Shown: positions 26,066-38,409, counted from the first letter of the stretch. The stretch is 64,000 nt of DNA from Pseudomonas graminis (GCF_900111735.1 NZ_FOHW01000012.1:79102-143101); one strand, 5' to 3'. Made by a program: numbers and translations. The notes: a model not told the origin generated them from the letters alone.

Positions 26066-27628
26066 TCAGGCTGTGAGGGGGGCGGTGACGACCATCAGGT
26101 CGATGGGGTTAATGCTGCCAGCCACTTTATCCAGGTACACCTGAACCTTCTGCTGCTCTTCCGGAGTAGTGAACAAGCCAAGCTTGGTCCGGCGCCACAG
26201 GATGTCTTCGGCCTTTGTCGCCCATTCCTCGCTGCACAGGTAATCCACTTCACGGCTGTACAGGCCACCGCCCAAGTGTTCGCCCATTTCGCTCAGGCCC
26301 TGGACGCCCTCGACGATGCGCCAGCTGCGTGAGCCATAAGTAATGGCCCAACGCCTGGCGATCTCCGCCGGCAGCCAAGTGCAACGCTGTTGCAACTCGG
26401 TGGCCAGTGCCTCGGGCGTGGTCATGCTTTCACCGCCCGGCAGGCTGGCTTTCGCGGTCCAGCTTGGCTTCATCTGCGGGAAGAACGGCGCCAGCTGCTG
26501 CATCGCCGACTCTGCCAGCTTGCGGTAGGTGGTCAGCTTGCCGCCGAACACGGAAAGGATTGGCGCTTCCTGAGCGCTGCCCGACAGCGACAAGGTGTAG
26601 TCACGGGTGATCGCCGACGGGTTGTCCGACTCGTCATTGCACAGCGGACGCACGCCAGACCACGTGCTCAGAATGTCAGCGCGGCTGAGTTGCTTCTTGA
26701 AGTGATCGTTGACGATCTTCAGCAGGTAATCGGTCTCGCCTTCGGTGATCGCTACTTTACCCGGATCGTCAGAGTATTCACGGTCGGTGGTACCGATGAT
26801 GGTGAAGCGCTCCAGGTACGGAATGGCGAACACGATGCGCTGATCTTCGTTCTGCAGAATGAACGCGTTTTCGCCTTCGTACAGTTTTGGCACGATCAAG
26901 TGGCTGCCCTGAATCAGGCGAATGCCGTACTGCGATTCGAGCTTCAAGTCTTCACGAATGAATTTGGCGACCCATGGACCGGCTGCGTTGACCAGCGCTT
27001 TGGCGCGAATGGAAAACAGGCTGCCGTCCGCGCGCTCCATGTTCATGTGCCACAGACCGCCGCTGCGACGGGCGCCCAGGCAGCGGGTCTGGGTATGAAT
27101 GTGCGCGCCTTTTTCACGGGCGGCCATGGCGTTGAGGACGACCAGACGGGCATCGTCAACCCAGCAATCGGAGTATTCAAAACCCTTGGTGATCGAGCTG
27201 TTCAGCGGGCTGCTGGCGCCGAAACGAATGGTCTTCGATGCGGCCAGCTTCTCGCGCTTGCCAAGGTGGTCATAGAGGAACAGACCGGCACGGATCATCC
27301 ACGCGGGGCGCAGGTGCGGGCGGTGAGGCAGCACAAAGCGCATCGGCTTGACGATGTGCGGCGCTTTTTCCAGCAGCACCTCACGTTCGGCAAGCGCTTC
27401 GCGAACCAGACGGAATTCGTAATGTTCAAGGTAGCGCAGGCCACCGTGAATCAGCTTGCTGCTGGCTGACGAGGTGTGGCTGGCGAGGTCGTCCTTCTCG
27501 CAGAGAAAGACCGAAAGGCCCCGGCCCGATGCGTCTGCCGCGATGCCGACACCATTGATGCCACCACCGATCACGGCAACGTCATAGACCTCGGAAAGGG
27601 GTGGGGTCGGCAAACTGGACTGGGCCAT
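26066..27628 (-). CDS. glpD: Aerobic glycerol-3-phosphate dehydrogenase
   Basis: 520-residue membrane-associated FAD enzyme that oxidises glycerol-3-phosphate to dihydroxyacetone phosphate and feeds electrons to quinone. The N-terminal FAD-binding fold VAVIGGGINGVGIAADASGRG and the family block SSKLIHGGLRYLEHYEFRLV are present; the C-terminal domain (YGSRSW) is complete. It lies downstream of glpR and glpK on the same strand, with GlpR-like sites in the 215-base gap before it, so it probably has its own regulated promoter. Confidence 0.94.
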   Translation of the reverse strand: MAQSSLPTPPLSEVYDVAVIGGGINGVGIAADASGRGLSVFLCEKDDLASHTSSASSKLIHGGLRYLEHYEFRLVREALAEREVLLEKAPHIVKPMRFVLPHRPHLRPAWMIRAGLFLYDHLGKREKLAASKTIRFGASSPLNSSITKGFEYSDCWVDDARLVVLNAMAAREKGAHIHTQTRCLGARRSGGLWHMNMERADGSLFSIRAKALVNAAGPWVAKFIREDLKLESQYGIRLIQGSHLIVPKLYEGENAFILQNEDQRIVFAIPYLERFTIIGTTDREYSDDPGKVAITEGETDYLLKIVNDHFKKQLSRADILSTWSGVRPLCNDESDNPSAITRDYTLSLSGSAQEAPILSVFGGKLTTYRKLAESAMQQLAPFFPQMKPSWTAKASLPGGESMTTPEALATELQQRCTWLPAEIARRWAITYGSRSWRIVEGVQGLSEMGEHLGGGLYSREVDYLCSEEWATKAEDILWRRTKLGLFTTPEEQQKVQVYLDKVAGSINPIDLMVVTAPLTA

Positions 27629-27641
27629 CGGGGCCTCCTGA

Positions 27642-27713
27642 GTGTTCGATCGCGTTCGAATGTTGCCTTAGACGGAGGGCGAATTCGAACATTTATGTTC
27701 ATTTCCGAAAATA
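27642..27713. promoter_or_regulatory. GlpR-type operator region upstream of glpD
   Basis: TATGTTCATTTCCGAAAATA (27694–27713) resembles the GlpR operator ATGTTCG..CGAACAT, with TGTTC and CGAA half-sites. Further TGTTCGA/GTTCGAA half-sites occur at 27644–27663 and TTCGAACAT at 27684–27692. Their clustering directly before glpD suggests repression by the adjacent glpR product. Confidence 0.55.
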
Positions 27714-27740
27714 GTAGCGCAATAAGGCGCACGCAGCCAC

Positions 27741-27763
27741 TCAGTATTCATTGAAAATACTGA
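27741..27763. other. Inverted repeat in the glpR–glpD gap
   Basis: TCAGTATT and AATACTGA form perfect eight-base arms around a seven-base spacer, ~80 bases after the glpR stop. It may be a weak terminator or a protein-binding palindrome; no T-tract follows on either strand. Confidence 0.4.
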
Positions 27764-27843
27764 TCAGAGGGAAGGGAAAGGAACAAAAGCGAACATCGGA
27801 GGGTGAGCGAGCGCCGCAATCGCGCTCGCTCATGGATCGGGGG

Positions 27844-28599
27844 TTAAACCACTTCCAGCCGAATCTTGTTCTGCGTCAGCAGTTGCGCCAGCGCAGGCAC
27901 GGGCGTTTGGTCGGTCACCAGGCAGTCGATCAGCGTGATCGGTCCCAGTCGAACCATCGCGTTTCGGCCGAACTTGCTGGAGTCCGCGGCCAGGATCACC
28001 TGACGCGCGTTGGCGATGATCGCCTGGGAAACGCGCACTTCCTGATAATCGAAATCCAGCAGGCTGCCGTCCTCATCGATACCGCTGATGCCCACCAGAG
28101 CGAAATCGACTTTGAACTGCGTGATGAAATCCACGCTCGCCTGACCGACCACGCCACCGTCCCGGCGCACGTTGCCGCCCGCCAGCAGTACCTCGAAGTC
28201 GTCCTTGCCGCTGAGAATCGACGCCACGTGCAGGTTGTTGGTGATGATCTTCAGGTGGTTATGGTTGAGCAGCGCGCGGGCAATAGATTCGGTGGTGGTG
28301 CCGATGTTGATGAACAGCGACGCGTGATCCGGGATCTGCGCGGCAATGGCCTCGGCGATGCGTTGCTTCTCATCGCGCATCTGATCGGCGCGCATGGCGT
28401 AGGCAGTGTTTTCGATGCTGGAATCATAGGCCGCACCGCCGTGGTAGCGACGCAGCAGATTCATTTCCGCGAGCTGATTGATGTCGCGGCGGATGGTTTG
28501 CGGGGTCACGACGAACAGCTGCGCCATTTCCTCGATGCTGACGTAGCCGCGCTCACGGACCAGCTCGAGGATCTGCTGTTGACGGGGTGGCAGATTCAT
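27844..28599 (-). CDS. glpR: GlpR, DeoR-family repressor of glycerol genes
   Basis: 251-residue DeoR-type repressor. N-terminal [52 protein letters not shown], followed by the sugar-phosphate sensor domain ([30 protein letters not shown]). The gene lies between glpK and glpD on the same strand; glycerol-3-phosphate would release it from the glp promoters. Likely operators are upstream of glpD and glpK. Confidence 0.93.
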   Translation of the reverse strand: MNLPPRQQQILELVRERGYVSIEEMAQLFVVTPQTIRRDINQLAEMNLLRRYHGGAAYDSSIENTAYAMRADQMRDEKQRIAEAIAAQIPDHASLFINIGTTTESIARALLNHNHLKIITNNLHVASILSGKDDFEVLLAGGNVRRDGGVVGQASVDFITQFKVDFALVGISGIDEDGSLLDFDYQEVRVSQAIIANARQVILAADSSKFGRNAMVRLGPITLIDCLVTDQTPVPALAQLLTQNKIRLEVV

Positions 28600-28694
28600 T
28601 TTTTATCCTTCGGGCACGGGCGCCCATGATGCCGCAGGCAGCCATTACCTGTCAGCCGGAAAAAATGCCCCTGACGCCCCGTTCGGGATCGCGC

Positions 28695-30969
<2,275 letters not shown>

Positions 30970-31077
30970 TTCGCCGGGTACGTCAGAAATGACTGACCCT
31001 TTCATGCGGGGAAATTGACCGCAGACCGGCAGCGCCCGAACCGGGTCGCTGCATTTCTTTACTCGGGGATGCCTTCC

Positions 31078-31866
31078 ATGCAGCTTGAATTCCATCAGGT
31101 CGATGCCTTCACCGACCGCCCGTTCTCAGGCAACCCGGCGATGGTCTACCGCCTGGACGCCTGGCTTTCCGACCCACTTATGCAGCACATTGCGGCAGAG
31201 CATAATTTGTCGGAGACCGCCTTTCTGGTCCGTGAAGGCGCGGGCTGGCACATACGCTGGTTCACCCCGACCCACGAAGTGCCATTGTGCGGGCATGCGA
31301 CCCTGGCCAGCGCCTTCGTGCTGTTCGAGAAGTACGGCGAGAAGGCCGAGGTTATCCACTTCGTGAGTAAATCAGGCGAGTTGAGTGTCAGCCGTGAAGG
31401 CAATCGGCTTGTGCTGGACTTCCCATCGATCCCACCCGCCGAGAAGGGTGTGACGGTGGAGATCGAACGCGCCCTTGGCGTCTCCGTCGTCGATGTGCTG
31501 AGTGCGGTTGAATTGCTCGTGGTACTGGAGTCAGAACAGGCTGTTCGCGATTGCAAACCCGACTTCGCCGCCATCGCGCGTCTGCCGTGGCCTGGGGTGA
31601 TCGTCACCGCCAAGGCGGATGGCGAACGCTACGATTTTGTCTCGCGCTACTTTGCGCCGGGCATCGGCATCAACGAAGACCCGGTCACGGGCTCGACGCA
31701 CTGCAGCCTCATTCCCTACTGGTCGGCCCGGCTGAACAAATTCAGCCTGACCGGTTATCAGGCGTCGGCGCGGGGAGGGGAGCTGTTCTGTCGGTTGGAG
31801 GGGGAACGCGTGAAAATCGGCGGGCACGCGACGCTGGTGGCCAGCTGCGCCTTGATCCTGAGCTAG
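31078..31866 (+). CDS. PhzF family isomerase
   Basis: 262-residue PhzF-fold protein (diaminopimelate-epimerase-like). N-terminal QVDAFTDRPFSGNPAMVY, the catalytic-type Glu in AEHNLSETAFLV, WFTPTHEVPLCGHATLA and the C-terminal GINEDPVTGSTHCSLIPYW are all present. PhzF isomerises a phenazine precursor, but most genus members carry stand-alone paralogues with unknown substrates and no phenazine genes occur here. ATG 31078 is chosen (GGGGA upstream), nine bases inside an alternative ATG. Confidence 0.9.
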   Translation: MQLEFHQVDAFTDRPFSGNPAMVYRLDAWLSDPLMQHIAAEHNLSETAFLVREGAGWHIRWFTPTHEVPLCGHATLASAFVLFEKYGEKAEVIHFVSKSGELSVSREGNRLVLDFPSIPPAEKGVTVEIERALGVSVVDVLSAVELLVVLESEQAVRDCKPDFAAIARLPWPGVIVTAKADGERYDFVSRYFAPGIGINEDPVTGSTHCSLIPYWSARLNKFSLTGYQASARGGELFCRLEGERVKIGGHATLVASCALILS

Positions 31867-31909
31867 TTGCTATTGGGCTAACTAGTGCATGAGCGTGAGT
31901 GGCAGGCCT

Positions 31910-33007
31910 TCAGATCGCCACGTCCCGATGCACCGGAACGCTCCGATGCACCGGCACGCTGCCCGAAGCCGGGAACAGCACCAGATGCTCGGCTGACACT
32001 TCGAAGCTGACCTGATCCCCCGCGCGCAGATCCACGTGGCTGGGGAACAACGCTTCCAGTTGCGTGCCGGTCGGTAACTGCAGGCGATACAGGGTGGCCG
32101 CGCCCTGAAACGTCAGGCTCGCGACGCGAGCCTTGATCGGGCTGTGGGGCGCATAAACGATGTCGTCAGGTCGCAGCAACACATCCATTGGGGTGCCTGG
32201 CGCGCCGGGGTACGCACGATTGCCGCGCAGCACGCCCAGCTCGGTCTGCACTGATTCGGCATCGATCATTTGCCCGCGAATGAAATAACCCTGACCGACG
32301 AAACTGGCGACATAAGGCGTCGCCGGCTCGTGATAAAGGTTGTAGGGAGTGTCCCACTGCTCCAGCCGACCGTCCCTGAACACACCGACGTGATCACTCA
32401 CGGCAAAGGCTTCCTCCTGGTCGTGGGTCACCAGAATCGCGCTGGTGCCACGGGCTTTGAGAATGTCGCGCACCTCGTGGCTCAGGCGTCGACGCAACTC
32501 GCCATCCAGGTTTGAAAACGGTTCATCGAGCAGCAACAACTGTGGCTCAGGGGCGAGCGCACGGGCCAGCGCCACCCTTTGCTGCTGTCCACCGGACAGC
32601 TCATGGGGATGACGTGTGCCCAGCGCGCCGAGATTGACCAGCTCCAGCATTTCCTGAACCACCTGCTTTTGGCGCGGGTGATTGCGGATGCCGAAGGCGA
32701 TGTTGTCCGCGACTGTGAGGTGGGGGAACAGGGCGTAATCCTGAAACACCATACCGATCCGGCGCTTCTCCGGGGCCAGGGTAAACCCGGGGCGGGAAAT
32801 GACTTCACCCGCCAGCGTGATGTCGCCTTCGTGGACCGGCTCGAAACCGGCGATGGCGCGCAAGGTAGTGGTCTTGCCGCAGCCGGACGACCCCAGCAGG
32901 CAACCGATGTCGCCCGCATTCAGGTGCAGATTGAGGTGCTGCACCACGCGTTGGTCCTGATAACCACAGGCGAGGTTATGCAGCGTCAGCAGCAGGGGCT
33001 GACTCAT
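31910..33007 (-). CDS. ABC transporter ATPase, FbpC/PotA type
   Basis: 365-residue ATPase with Walker [10 protein letters not shown], signature [15 protein letters not shown], Walker [13 protein letters not shown], switch VTHDQEEAF and a C-terminal TOBE domain (LLRPDDIVY onward). This is the layout of ferric iron, sulfate or polyamine importers. No permease or binding protein is nearby, so its partners are elsewhere. It overlaps argF by four bases, and this argF–ATPase pairing is, as I recall, conserved in P. aeruginosa (PA3537–PA3538). Confidence 0.88.
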   Translation of the reverse strand: MSQPLLLTLHNLACGYQDQRVVQHLNLHLNAGDIGCLLGSSGCGKTTTLRAIAGFEPVHEGDITLAGEVISRPGFTLAPEKRRIGMVFQDYALFPHLTVADNIAFGIRNHPRQKQVVQEMLELVNLGALGTRHPHELSGGQQQRVALARALAPEPQLLLLDEPFSNLDGELRRRLSHEVRDILKARGTSAILVTHDQEEAFAVSDHVGVFRDGRLEQWDTPYNLYHEPATPYVASFVGQGYFIRGQMIDAESVQTELGVLRGNRAYPGAPGTPMDVLLRPDDIVYAPHSPIKARVASLTFQGAATLYRLQLPTGTQLEALFPSHVDLRAGDQVSFEVSAEHLVLFPASGSVPVHRSVPVHRDVAI

Positions 33008-33924
33008 GGGGCAGTGAGGGCCGGGGCCACGAGGAATTCGAGCAGGGCCTTCTGCGCATGCAGCCGGTTCTCCGCCTGATCCCACGCTACCGAACGCGGG
33101 TCATCCAGCAGGTCTTCGCTGATCTCTTCACCACGGTGCGCCGGCAGGCAGTGCATGAAAATCACATCGTCGGCAGCGCGGTCGAGCATCTCGCGGGTGA
33201 CCTGGAAAGGCTTGAACAGGGCCAGGCGCTTGGCAGCTTCTTCTTCCTGGCCCATGGACGTCCAGACATCGGTGGAGACCAGGTGCGCGCCTTTCACCGC
33301 TTCTTGGGGATCACGGGTCAGGGTCACGCGATCGCCCGCCAGGGTCAGGAAATGCTCACTGGGTTCGTAGCCTTTCGGGCAGGCGACACGCAGCTGAAAG
33401 TCGAACTGAATCGCTGCTTCTATATAGCTGTTGCACATGTTGTTGCCATCGCCGATCCACGCCACGGTCTTGCCCTGAATGGAGCCGCGGTGTTCGAGAA
33501 AGGTTTGCATGTCGGCCAGCAACTGGCAGGGATGAAGGTCATCTGACAGGCCGTTGATCACCGGTACGCGGGAGTGGGCGGCGAACTCGGTAAGGTTGCT
33601 GTGGGCGAAGGTCCGGATCATCACGGCATCGACCATCCGCGACATGACCCGCGCGCCATCGGCGATCGGCTCGCCACGGCCCAGCTGGGTGTCCCGAGGG
33701 GAGAGGAAAATGGCCTGGCCGCCCAGCTGGATCATGCCGGCTTCGAACGAGACGCGGGTCCGGGTCGAGGACTTCTCGAAGATCATCGCCAGGATGCGGC
33801 CCTTCAATGGCTCGAAAAGCACGCCTCGATTTCGCAGGTCCTTCAGCTCAACGCCACGACGAATCACCCCGACCAGCTCAGCGGGGGTGTAGTCCATCAT
33901 CGAGAGAAAGTGCCTTGCGCTCAT
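33004..33924 (-). CDS. argF: Ornithine carbamoyltransferase (anabolic)
   Basis: 306-residue enzyme that condenses carbamoyl phosphate with ornithine to citrulline in arginine synthesis. The carbamoyl-phosphate site [29 protein letters not shown] and the ornithine-site [10 protein letters not shown] are present. Length and N-terminus [11 protein letters not shown] match the anabolic ArgF rather than catabolic ArcB. AAGG lies nine bases before ATG 33924; an ATG directly before it (33927) is also possible. An Arg-box half-site overlaps its probable promoter. Confidence 0.95.
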   Translation of the reverse strand: MSARHFLSMMDYTPAELVGVIRRGVELKDLRNRGVLFEPLKGRILAMIFEKSSTRTRVSFEAGMIQLGGQAIFLSPRDTQLGRGEPIADGARVMSRMVDAVMIRTFAHSNLTEFAAHSRVPVINGLSDDLHPCQLLADMQTFLEHRGSIQGKTVAWIGDGNNMCNSYIEAAIQFDFQLRVACPKGYEPSEHFLTLAGDRVTLTRDPQEAVKGAHLVSTDVWTSMGQEEEAAKRLALFKPFQVTREMLDRAADDVIFMHCLPAHRGEEISEDLLDDPRSVAWDQAENRLHAQKALLEFLVAPALTAP

Positions 33925-34038
33925 CATTAACTACCTTGTCTGCAACAGACCGCAGATCCTCAAAGCCGGGTTTTTTCGGAAAAACGGGCGAGACCTGCGG
34001 CGAAAGCCGCACGGGGCGACGAATAGGGAAGGCGCGAG

Positions 34039-34071
34039 GGTATAAGAAAATGTCGCCTGATGCCAAGGCCC
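34039..34071 (-). promoter_or_regulatory. argF promoter with ArgR half-site
   Basis: On the minus strand TTGGCA (34061–34066) and TATACC (34039–34044) are spaced 16 bases, a reasonable sigma-70 promoter. The plus-strand TGTCGC-N8-AA at 34051–34066, the Pseudomonas ArgR pattern, sits inside the spacer. Repression by ArgR at this site would block polymerase directly. Confidence 0.55.
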
Positions 34072-34374
34072 GCCGTGACGGAAAATCGTCGTCGGACGTT
34101 CGGTAGCCTGAAAACGGCGTTCGCAGGACGCTTTTCATGTAACGAAGTGCTACAGTCATCATTCTGCGCAGGCCATTCGCCATCGCATTAGTCCTGATTG
34201 GACAGTCCGCTTGTAGCGCTGTTTGGCGTCGCCGCGATGACTGCCCGATCCGCAACAGTCGCAAACCACTGTGCAGCCTTATGCGACATGCTTCACGCCG
34301 CGGAAACCCGGACGTTTCCTAAACCATCGGCGTGGGTTATAAAGGCGGCTTATGTCCTCCAAAAGAGGTGGGGA
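34072..34374. other. Intergenic region, argF to hypothetical
   Basis: About 300 bases between divergent genes. Apart from the argF promoter at its left edge and the ribosome site of the next gene at its right edge, I see no gene, repeat or clear terminator. Confidence 0.5.
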
Positions 34375-34677
34375 ATGGATTCAAAAGAGCAACAACTGAC
34401 GGAACTGCTCGGGCTGACGGCTCGAACCCTTACGCACCTCACGGCGTCCATGACGTCGATGTCGTTCGAACTGATGCGCAGCGAAGACGAAGTGACCCGT
34501 TCTGCGGGACGCCGGATGATCGATCGCATGGCAACCATCAGCGCAGGACTCGACGAGCACTGGCGGCTGATCGGCGAACTCACCGGCATTCAGGTGTCTC
34601 AGGAACAGATCGAAACGGTTCATGAGGTGCAGATGCAGCGCAAGGTGGTCACGCCTATCGGTGGCACCGCTTCCTGA
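34375..34677 (+). CDS. Conserved small helical protein, function unknown
   Basis: 100 residues, not recognised as a named family. The sequence is predicted to be almost wholly helical (LLGLTARTLTHLTASMTSMSFELM, AGRRMIDRMATISAGLDEHWRLIGELTG), soluble, without cysteine. GAGGTGGGG precedes the ATG at 34375, supporting translation. Its position next to argF resembles the hypothetical PA3536 of P. aeruginosa as I recall that map. Confidence 0.7.
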   Translation: MDSKEQQLTELLGLTARTLTHLTASMTSMSFELMRSEDEVTRSAGRRMIDRMATISAGLDEHWRLIGELTGIQVSQEQIETVHEVQMQRKVVTPIGGTAS

Positions 34678-34823
34678 GTCGCGTGTCCTTCATCGGGTGA
34701 GCTATCGGCTCGCCTGATGCCGCCCGATTCACGGCACTGACATTTCTGGCGCATCGCCCGGACAGGTCCCATAGTTTTGTATCCGCGATCGCTTGATCGC
34801 CCTATAAAAACTCGAGACTGGCG

Positions 34824-36932
34824 ATGACCAAGACTCTCCACCACCGTGCCTGTCACCTGTGCGAGGCGATTTGCGGCCTCACCCTCGAAACCACCCTGCA
34901 GGACGACGCCAGCACCCTGATCACCTCGATCAAGGGCGATGCGCAGGACACCTTCAGTCGCGGGCATATCTGCCCCAAAGCCGTCGCGCTGCAAGACATC
35001 CAGAATGATCCCGATCGCCTCCGCCAGCCGATGCAGCGCATTGGCAATGACTGGCAGCCGATCGAGTGGCAGGCCGCGTTTGATCTGATCGCCGAGCGCC
35101 TGGCCGACATTCGGGCACGTCACGGGCAGAACGCGGTGGCGGTGTACCAGGGCAACCCCAGCGTGCACAACTATGGGCTGATGACCCACAGCAACTATTT
35201 TCTCGGGCTGCTGAAAACCCGTAACCGCTATTCCGCAACCTCCGTGGACCAGCTGCCTCATCACCTGACCAGTCATTTGATGTACGGCCACGGCCTGCTG
35301 CTGCCCATCGCCGACATTGACCACACCGATTTCATGCTCATCCTCGGCGGTAATCCGCTGGCGTCCAACGGCAGCATCATGACCGTGCCTGACGTTGAGA
35401 AGCGTCTGAAAGCGATTCAGGCCCGTGGCGGCAAAGTCGTTGTGGTCGATCCGCGCCGCAGCGAAACCGCCGCCATAGCCGATAAGCACCTGTTCATCCG
35501 GCCGGGCGGCGACGCGGCGTTTCTGTTTGGCCTGCTGCACACCCTGTTTGCCGAAGGCCTGACCCGTGAGAGCCACCTTGCGGTTGATGGTCTTGAGGAA
35601 GTCCGCGCCGCCGTCAGCGAGATGAACGCCGACGCCATGAGCCCTCGATGCGGCGTGCCCGCCGAGCAGATCAGGCAGCTCGCTCGGGATTTCGCCGCTG
35701 CCAAAAGCGGTGTGTGTTACGGGCGCATGGGCATTTCCACCCAGGCGTTCGGCACCCTGTGCCACTGGCTGGTGCAACTGATCAATCTGGTCACCGGTAA
35801 TCTTGACCGTGAAGGCGGTGCTCTGTGCACCGAGCCCGCGCTGGATCTGGTGGCGTCGACGTCAGGAGGCAGCTTCAATCGCTGGCAGAGTCGCGTCTCC
35901 CAACTGCCGGAGTACGGCGGCGAGCTGCCGGTTTCTGCGCTGGCCGAGGAAATGCTGACCCCGGGAGAAGGGCAGATCAAGGCGCTGATCACCGTTGCGG
36001 GTAATCCGGTGTTGTCGACGCCCAACGGACGTCAGCTTGATACTGCGCTCGAAGGCCTTGAATTCATGGTCAGCGTCGATTTGTATATCAACGAAACCAC
36101 GCGGCACGCGGACCTTATTCTGCCGTCGACGTCGGCGCTGGAAAATGACCACTACGACACCACGTTCAACATGTTTGCCGTGCGCAACGTCACCCGGTTC
36201 AACCGCGCGATCCTCGCCAAGCCAGAGGGCGCACTGCACGACTGGGAAATCTTTGTCGGGCTCGCCCAGGCCTTCGCGCTGAAAACCGGCCGCGAGCTGA
36301 AACCGACGATGCCGCCGGCGCAGATGGTCGATCGCGGTTTGCGCGCCGGGCTGTACGGTGATGCTTCGCCGTTTAAGCTGTCCCTGGAGACACTGGCGCA
36401 GTATCCCCACGGTCTGGACCTAGGCCCGCTCAAGCCCAATCTCGCTGCGCGCCTCAAAACCATCAACCAGCGCGTGCAAGCCGCGCCGCCATTGATTCTC
36501 GCTGACCTTGCCCGCTTTGCCGGAGTGCTTGCGCCTGACGCTGATGGCCTGATGCTCATCGGTCGGCGCCATGTGCGCAGCAATAATTCATGGATGCACA
36601 ATTACCATCGTCTGGTGAAAGGCAAGCCGCGGCATCAGTTGCTGATGCACCCCGACGACTTGCTCAGCCGGGGCTTGATGGACGGTCAGCGAGTCAGGGT
36701 CAGCTCTCGGGTCGGCGCGATCGAGGTCGAAGTGATGAGCAGCGCGGACATGATGCCCGGGGTTGTCAGCCTGCCCCACGGCTGGGGTCACGGTCGTCCG
36801 GGCGTGAAAATGGAAACCGCGGCGGCCCAGCCAGGTGAGAGCGCCAACGACCTGACTGACGAGCGGACACTGGACGGGATTTCCGGGAACGCCGTGCTCA
36901 ACGGGGTGCCGGTGACCGTGGCAGCGGCATGA
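34824..36932 (+). CDS. Molybdopterin oxidoreductase, formate dehydrogenase/nitrate reductase superfamily
   Basis: 702-residue bis-MGD enzyme. An N-terminal 4Fe-4S site is present (CHLCEAIC with a fourth Cys in GHICPKA), then the catalytic subdomains (VYQGNPSVHNYG, MLILGGNPLASNG, VVVDPRRSETA, PGGDAAF) and the C-terminal cofactor-binding barrel (MHPDDLLSRGLMDGQRVRV, SLPHGWGH). No signal peptide, so cytoplasmic. The residue after the ATSVDQ block that would ligate Mo is not obviously Cys. Its electron partner and substrate are unknown; the gene is monocistronic between argF and grxD. Confidence 0.88.
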   Translation: MTKTLHHRACHLCEAICGLTLETTLQDDASTLITSIKGDAQDTFSRGHICPKAVALQDIQNDPDRLRQPMQRIGNDWQPIEWQAAFDLIAERLADIRARHGQNAVAVYQGNPSVHNYGLMTHSNYFLGLLKTRNRYSATSVDQLPHHLTSHLMYGHGLLLPIADIDHTDFMLILGGNPLASNGSIMTVPDVEKRLKAIQARGGKVVVVDPRRSETAAIADKHLFIRPGGDAAFLFGLLHTLFAEGLTRESHLAVDGLEEVRAAVSEMNADAMSPRCGVPAEQIRQLARDFAAAKSGVCYGRMGISTQAFGTLCHWLVQLINLVTGNLDREGGALCTEPALDLVASTSGGSFNRWQSRVSQLPEYGGELPVSALAEEMLTPGEGQIKALITVAGNPVLSTPNGRQLDTALEGLEFMVSVDLYINETTRHADLILPSTSALENDHYDTTFNMFAVRNVTRFNRAILAKPEGALHDWEIFVGLAQAFALKTGRELKPTMPPAQMVDRGLRAGLYGDASPFKLSLETLAQYPHGLDLGPLKPNLAARLKTINQRVQAAPPLILADLARFAGVLAPDADGLMLIGRRHVRSNNSWMHNYHRLVKGKPRHQLLMHPDDLLSRGLMDGQRVRVSSRVGAIEVEVMSSADMMPGVVSLPHGWGHGRPGVKMETAAAQPGESANDLTDERTLDGISGNAVLNGVPVTVAAA

Positions 36933-37048
36933 CGGCCTTCATTTCCCGAGGAGCCGCCATGGCCAAGACCAAGCGTTATGCTCGGGAATCGTTTAGAATG
37001 CGCCACCGTGTCGACACATACAGTCGTAAAGTTTAGCCGAGGTGCTCC

Positions 37049-37378
37049 ATGGATATTATCGAAACGATCAAAGACCAGATTGCCAGCAACACCGTTCTGC
37101 TTTACATGAAAGGCGCTCCGAATGCCCCGCAGTGTGGCTTTTCGGCCAAGGCTTCTCAGGCACTGATGGCGTGTGGCGAAAAGTTCGCGTACGTCGATAT
37201 CCTGCAGAACCCGGAAATCCGCGCCAACCTGCCGAAGTACGCCAACTGGCCAACGTTCCCGCAGCTGTGGGTCGGTGGTGAGCTGGTCGGCGGTAGCGAC
37301 ATCATCACTGAAATGCAGGCTGACGGTTCGCTGCAGGAACTGGTGAAAGCCGCTGTTGCGAAAAACGCCACTGCCTGA
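37049..37378 (+). CDS. grxD: Monothiol glutaredoxin, Grx4 type
   Basis: 109-residue monothiol glutaredoxin with CGFS active site (NAPQCGFSAKA), the glutathione-binding WPTFPQLWVGGELVGGSD. Such proteins bind a bridging 2Fe-2S cluster and pass it to acceptors, linking to iron homeostasis; bacterioferritin is the neighbour. A bidirectional terminator follows. Confidence 0.96.
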   Translation: MDIIETIKDQIASNTVLLYMKGAPNAPQCGFSAKASQALMACGEKFAYVDILQNPEIRANLPKYANWPTFPQLWVGGELVGGSDIITEMQADGSLQELVKAAVAKNATA

Positions 37379-37390
37379 TTTCCGCAGTCG

Positions 37391-37430
37391 TAAAAAAGCC
37401 CCGCTCTCTGCCGAGAAGCGGGGCTTTTTA
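37391..37430. terminator. Bidirectional terminator between grxD and bfr
   Basis: AAAAAGCCCCGCT paired with AGCGGGGCTTTTT; A-run and T-run on either side serve both converging genes. Confidence 0.9.
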
Positions 37431-37453
37431 TTGAGCGGTGTCAGGGACGACTA

Positions 37454-37930
37454 TCAGTCCTCTTCGCCCATCTGAGACTGCAGGTAGTTCTCGATGCCGA
37501 CCTTGTCGATCAGGCCCAACTGGGTTTCCAGCCAGTCGATGTGCTCTTCTTCCGATTCCAGAATGTCTTCCAGCATCTCGCGGCTGCCGAAATCGCCGAC
37601 GGTTTCGCAGTGCGCGATGGCGGCTTTCAAATCGGCGTGGCCCTTGCGCTCGATGCGCAGGTCACACTCAAGCATTTCTTTGGTGTGCTCGCCGATCAGG
37701 ATCTTGCCCAGGTCCTGCAGGTTCGGGAGGCCTTCCAGAAACAGGATGCGCTTGATCAGTTTGTCAGCGTGTTTCATCTCGTCGATGGATTCGTGGTACT
37801 CGTGTTTGCCCAGCTTGTTCAGGCCCCAGTCTTCATACATGCGCGCATGCAGGAAGTACTGGTTGATCGCGACCAGCTCGTTACCGAGGATCTTGTTGAG
37901 ATGCTGGATGACTGTGATGTCGCCTTTCAT
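37454..37930 (-). CDS. bfrB: Bacterioferritin
   Basis: 158-residue iron-storage protein forming a 24-mer with haem between subunits. The ferroxidase ligands are in [17 protein letters not shown] and [11 protein letters not shown]; the haem-ligand Met is in [11 protein letters not shown]. The start [15 protein letters not shown] is canonical. The ferredoxin that reduces it (bfd) is 200 bases upstream on the same strand, so the two form the iron-release pair. Named bfrB after the P. aeruginosa gene in the same setting. Confidence 0.95.
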   Translation of the reverse strand: MKGDITVIQHLNKILGNELVAINQYFLHARMYEDWGLNKLGKHEYHESIDEMKHADKLIKRILFLEGLPNLQDLGKILIGEHTKEMLECDLRIERKGHADLKAAIAHCETVGDFGSREMLEDILESEEEHIDWLETQLGLIDKVGIENYLQSQMGEED

Positions 37931-38089
37931 GATCGGGTCCTGTCGAAGATATAGGTAATGCAGGCGGGAAGTCTGAGCCCAGCCTATAACTCTGTCAAAC
38001 CTAAGTTATTGAATAATAAGTGAAAATAAATAGGAATAAGAATGTTTGTGTTCCGCATCTTGTTGCTAAGCGATTGAATTAAAGGCATA

Positions 38090-38116
38090 AAAAAACCGGA
38101 CAGGGCCCGGTTTTGT
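38090..38116 (-). terminator. Terminator after bfd
   Basis: CCGG stem pairs flanked by an A-run and T-run, directly downstream of the bfd stop and before the bfrB promoter region. Gives bfd a separate transcript. Confidence 0.75.
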
Positions 38117-38130
38117 TTGAAAGCGGTCTT

Positions 38131-38349
38131 TCAGGCAGCTGAAAATTCTGCGGGATAGGCGAGGGCGGCGTGGCTGGTTTGCAGCTCGGTCAGGGTTTCA
38201 CGCACCACTTCCTTGGCGAGGCAGGCACATTTCCCACACTTGCTGGCGACACCGAGGGTCTCGCGGACGTCACGATAGCTGCAGCATCCTTCCATGATTG
38301 CTTCACGGATTTGTCCGTCGGTAACACCTTGGCAGAGGCAGACATACAT
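38131..38349 (-). CDS. bfd: Bacterioferritin-associated ferredoxin
   Basis: 72-residue 2Fe-2S ferredoxin. Four cysteine ligands are seen: CLC near the N-terminus (MYVCLCQGVTDGQI) and CGKC at ~38–41. It delivers electrons to bacterioferritin to mobilise stored iron. A Fur-like box 40 bases upstream fits induction under iron limitation. The C-terminal tail (HAALAYPAEFSAA) is of usual length for pseudomonads. Confidence 0.95.
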   Translation of the reverse strand: MYVCLCQGVTDGQIREAIMEGCCSYRDVRETLGVASKCGKCACLAKEVVRETLTELQTSHAALAYPAEFSAA

Positions 38350-38390
38350 ATAAGAAACCGTCGCTGAGTGATTGGCTCAATGCGAGGGAT

Positions 38391-38409
38391 ACTAATGTTA
38401 ATGAGAATG
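38391..38409 (-). promoter_or_regulatory. Fur-like box upstream of bfd
   Basis: ACTAATGTTAATGAGAATG matches about 12 of 19 positions of the Fur consensus GATAATGATAATCATTATC. It sits ~42 bases before the bfd start. Confidence 0.5.

Noticed and set aside
34620..35777. Minus-strand open frame of 385 codons
   Set aside because: Shadow of the molybdopterin oxidoreductase gene, which has clear Fe-S and cofactor motifs on the plus strand.
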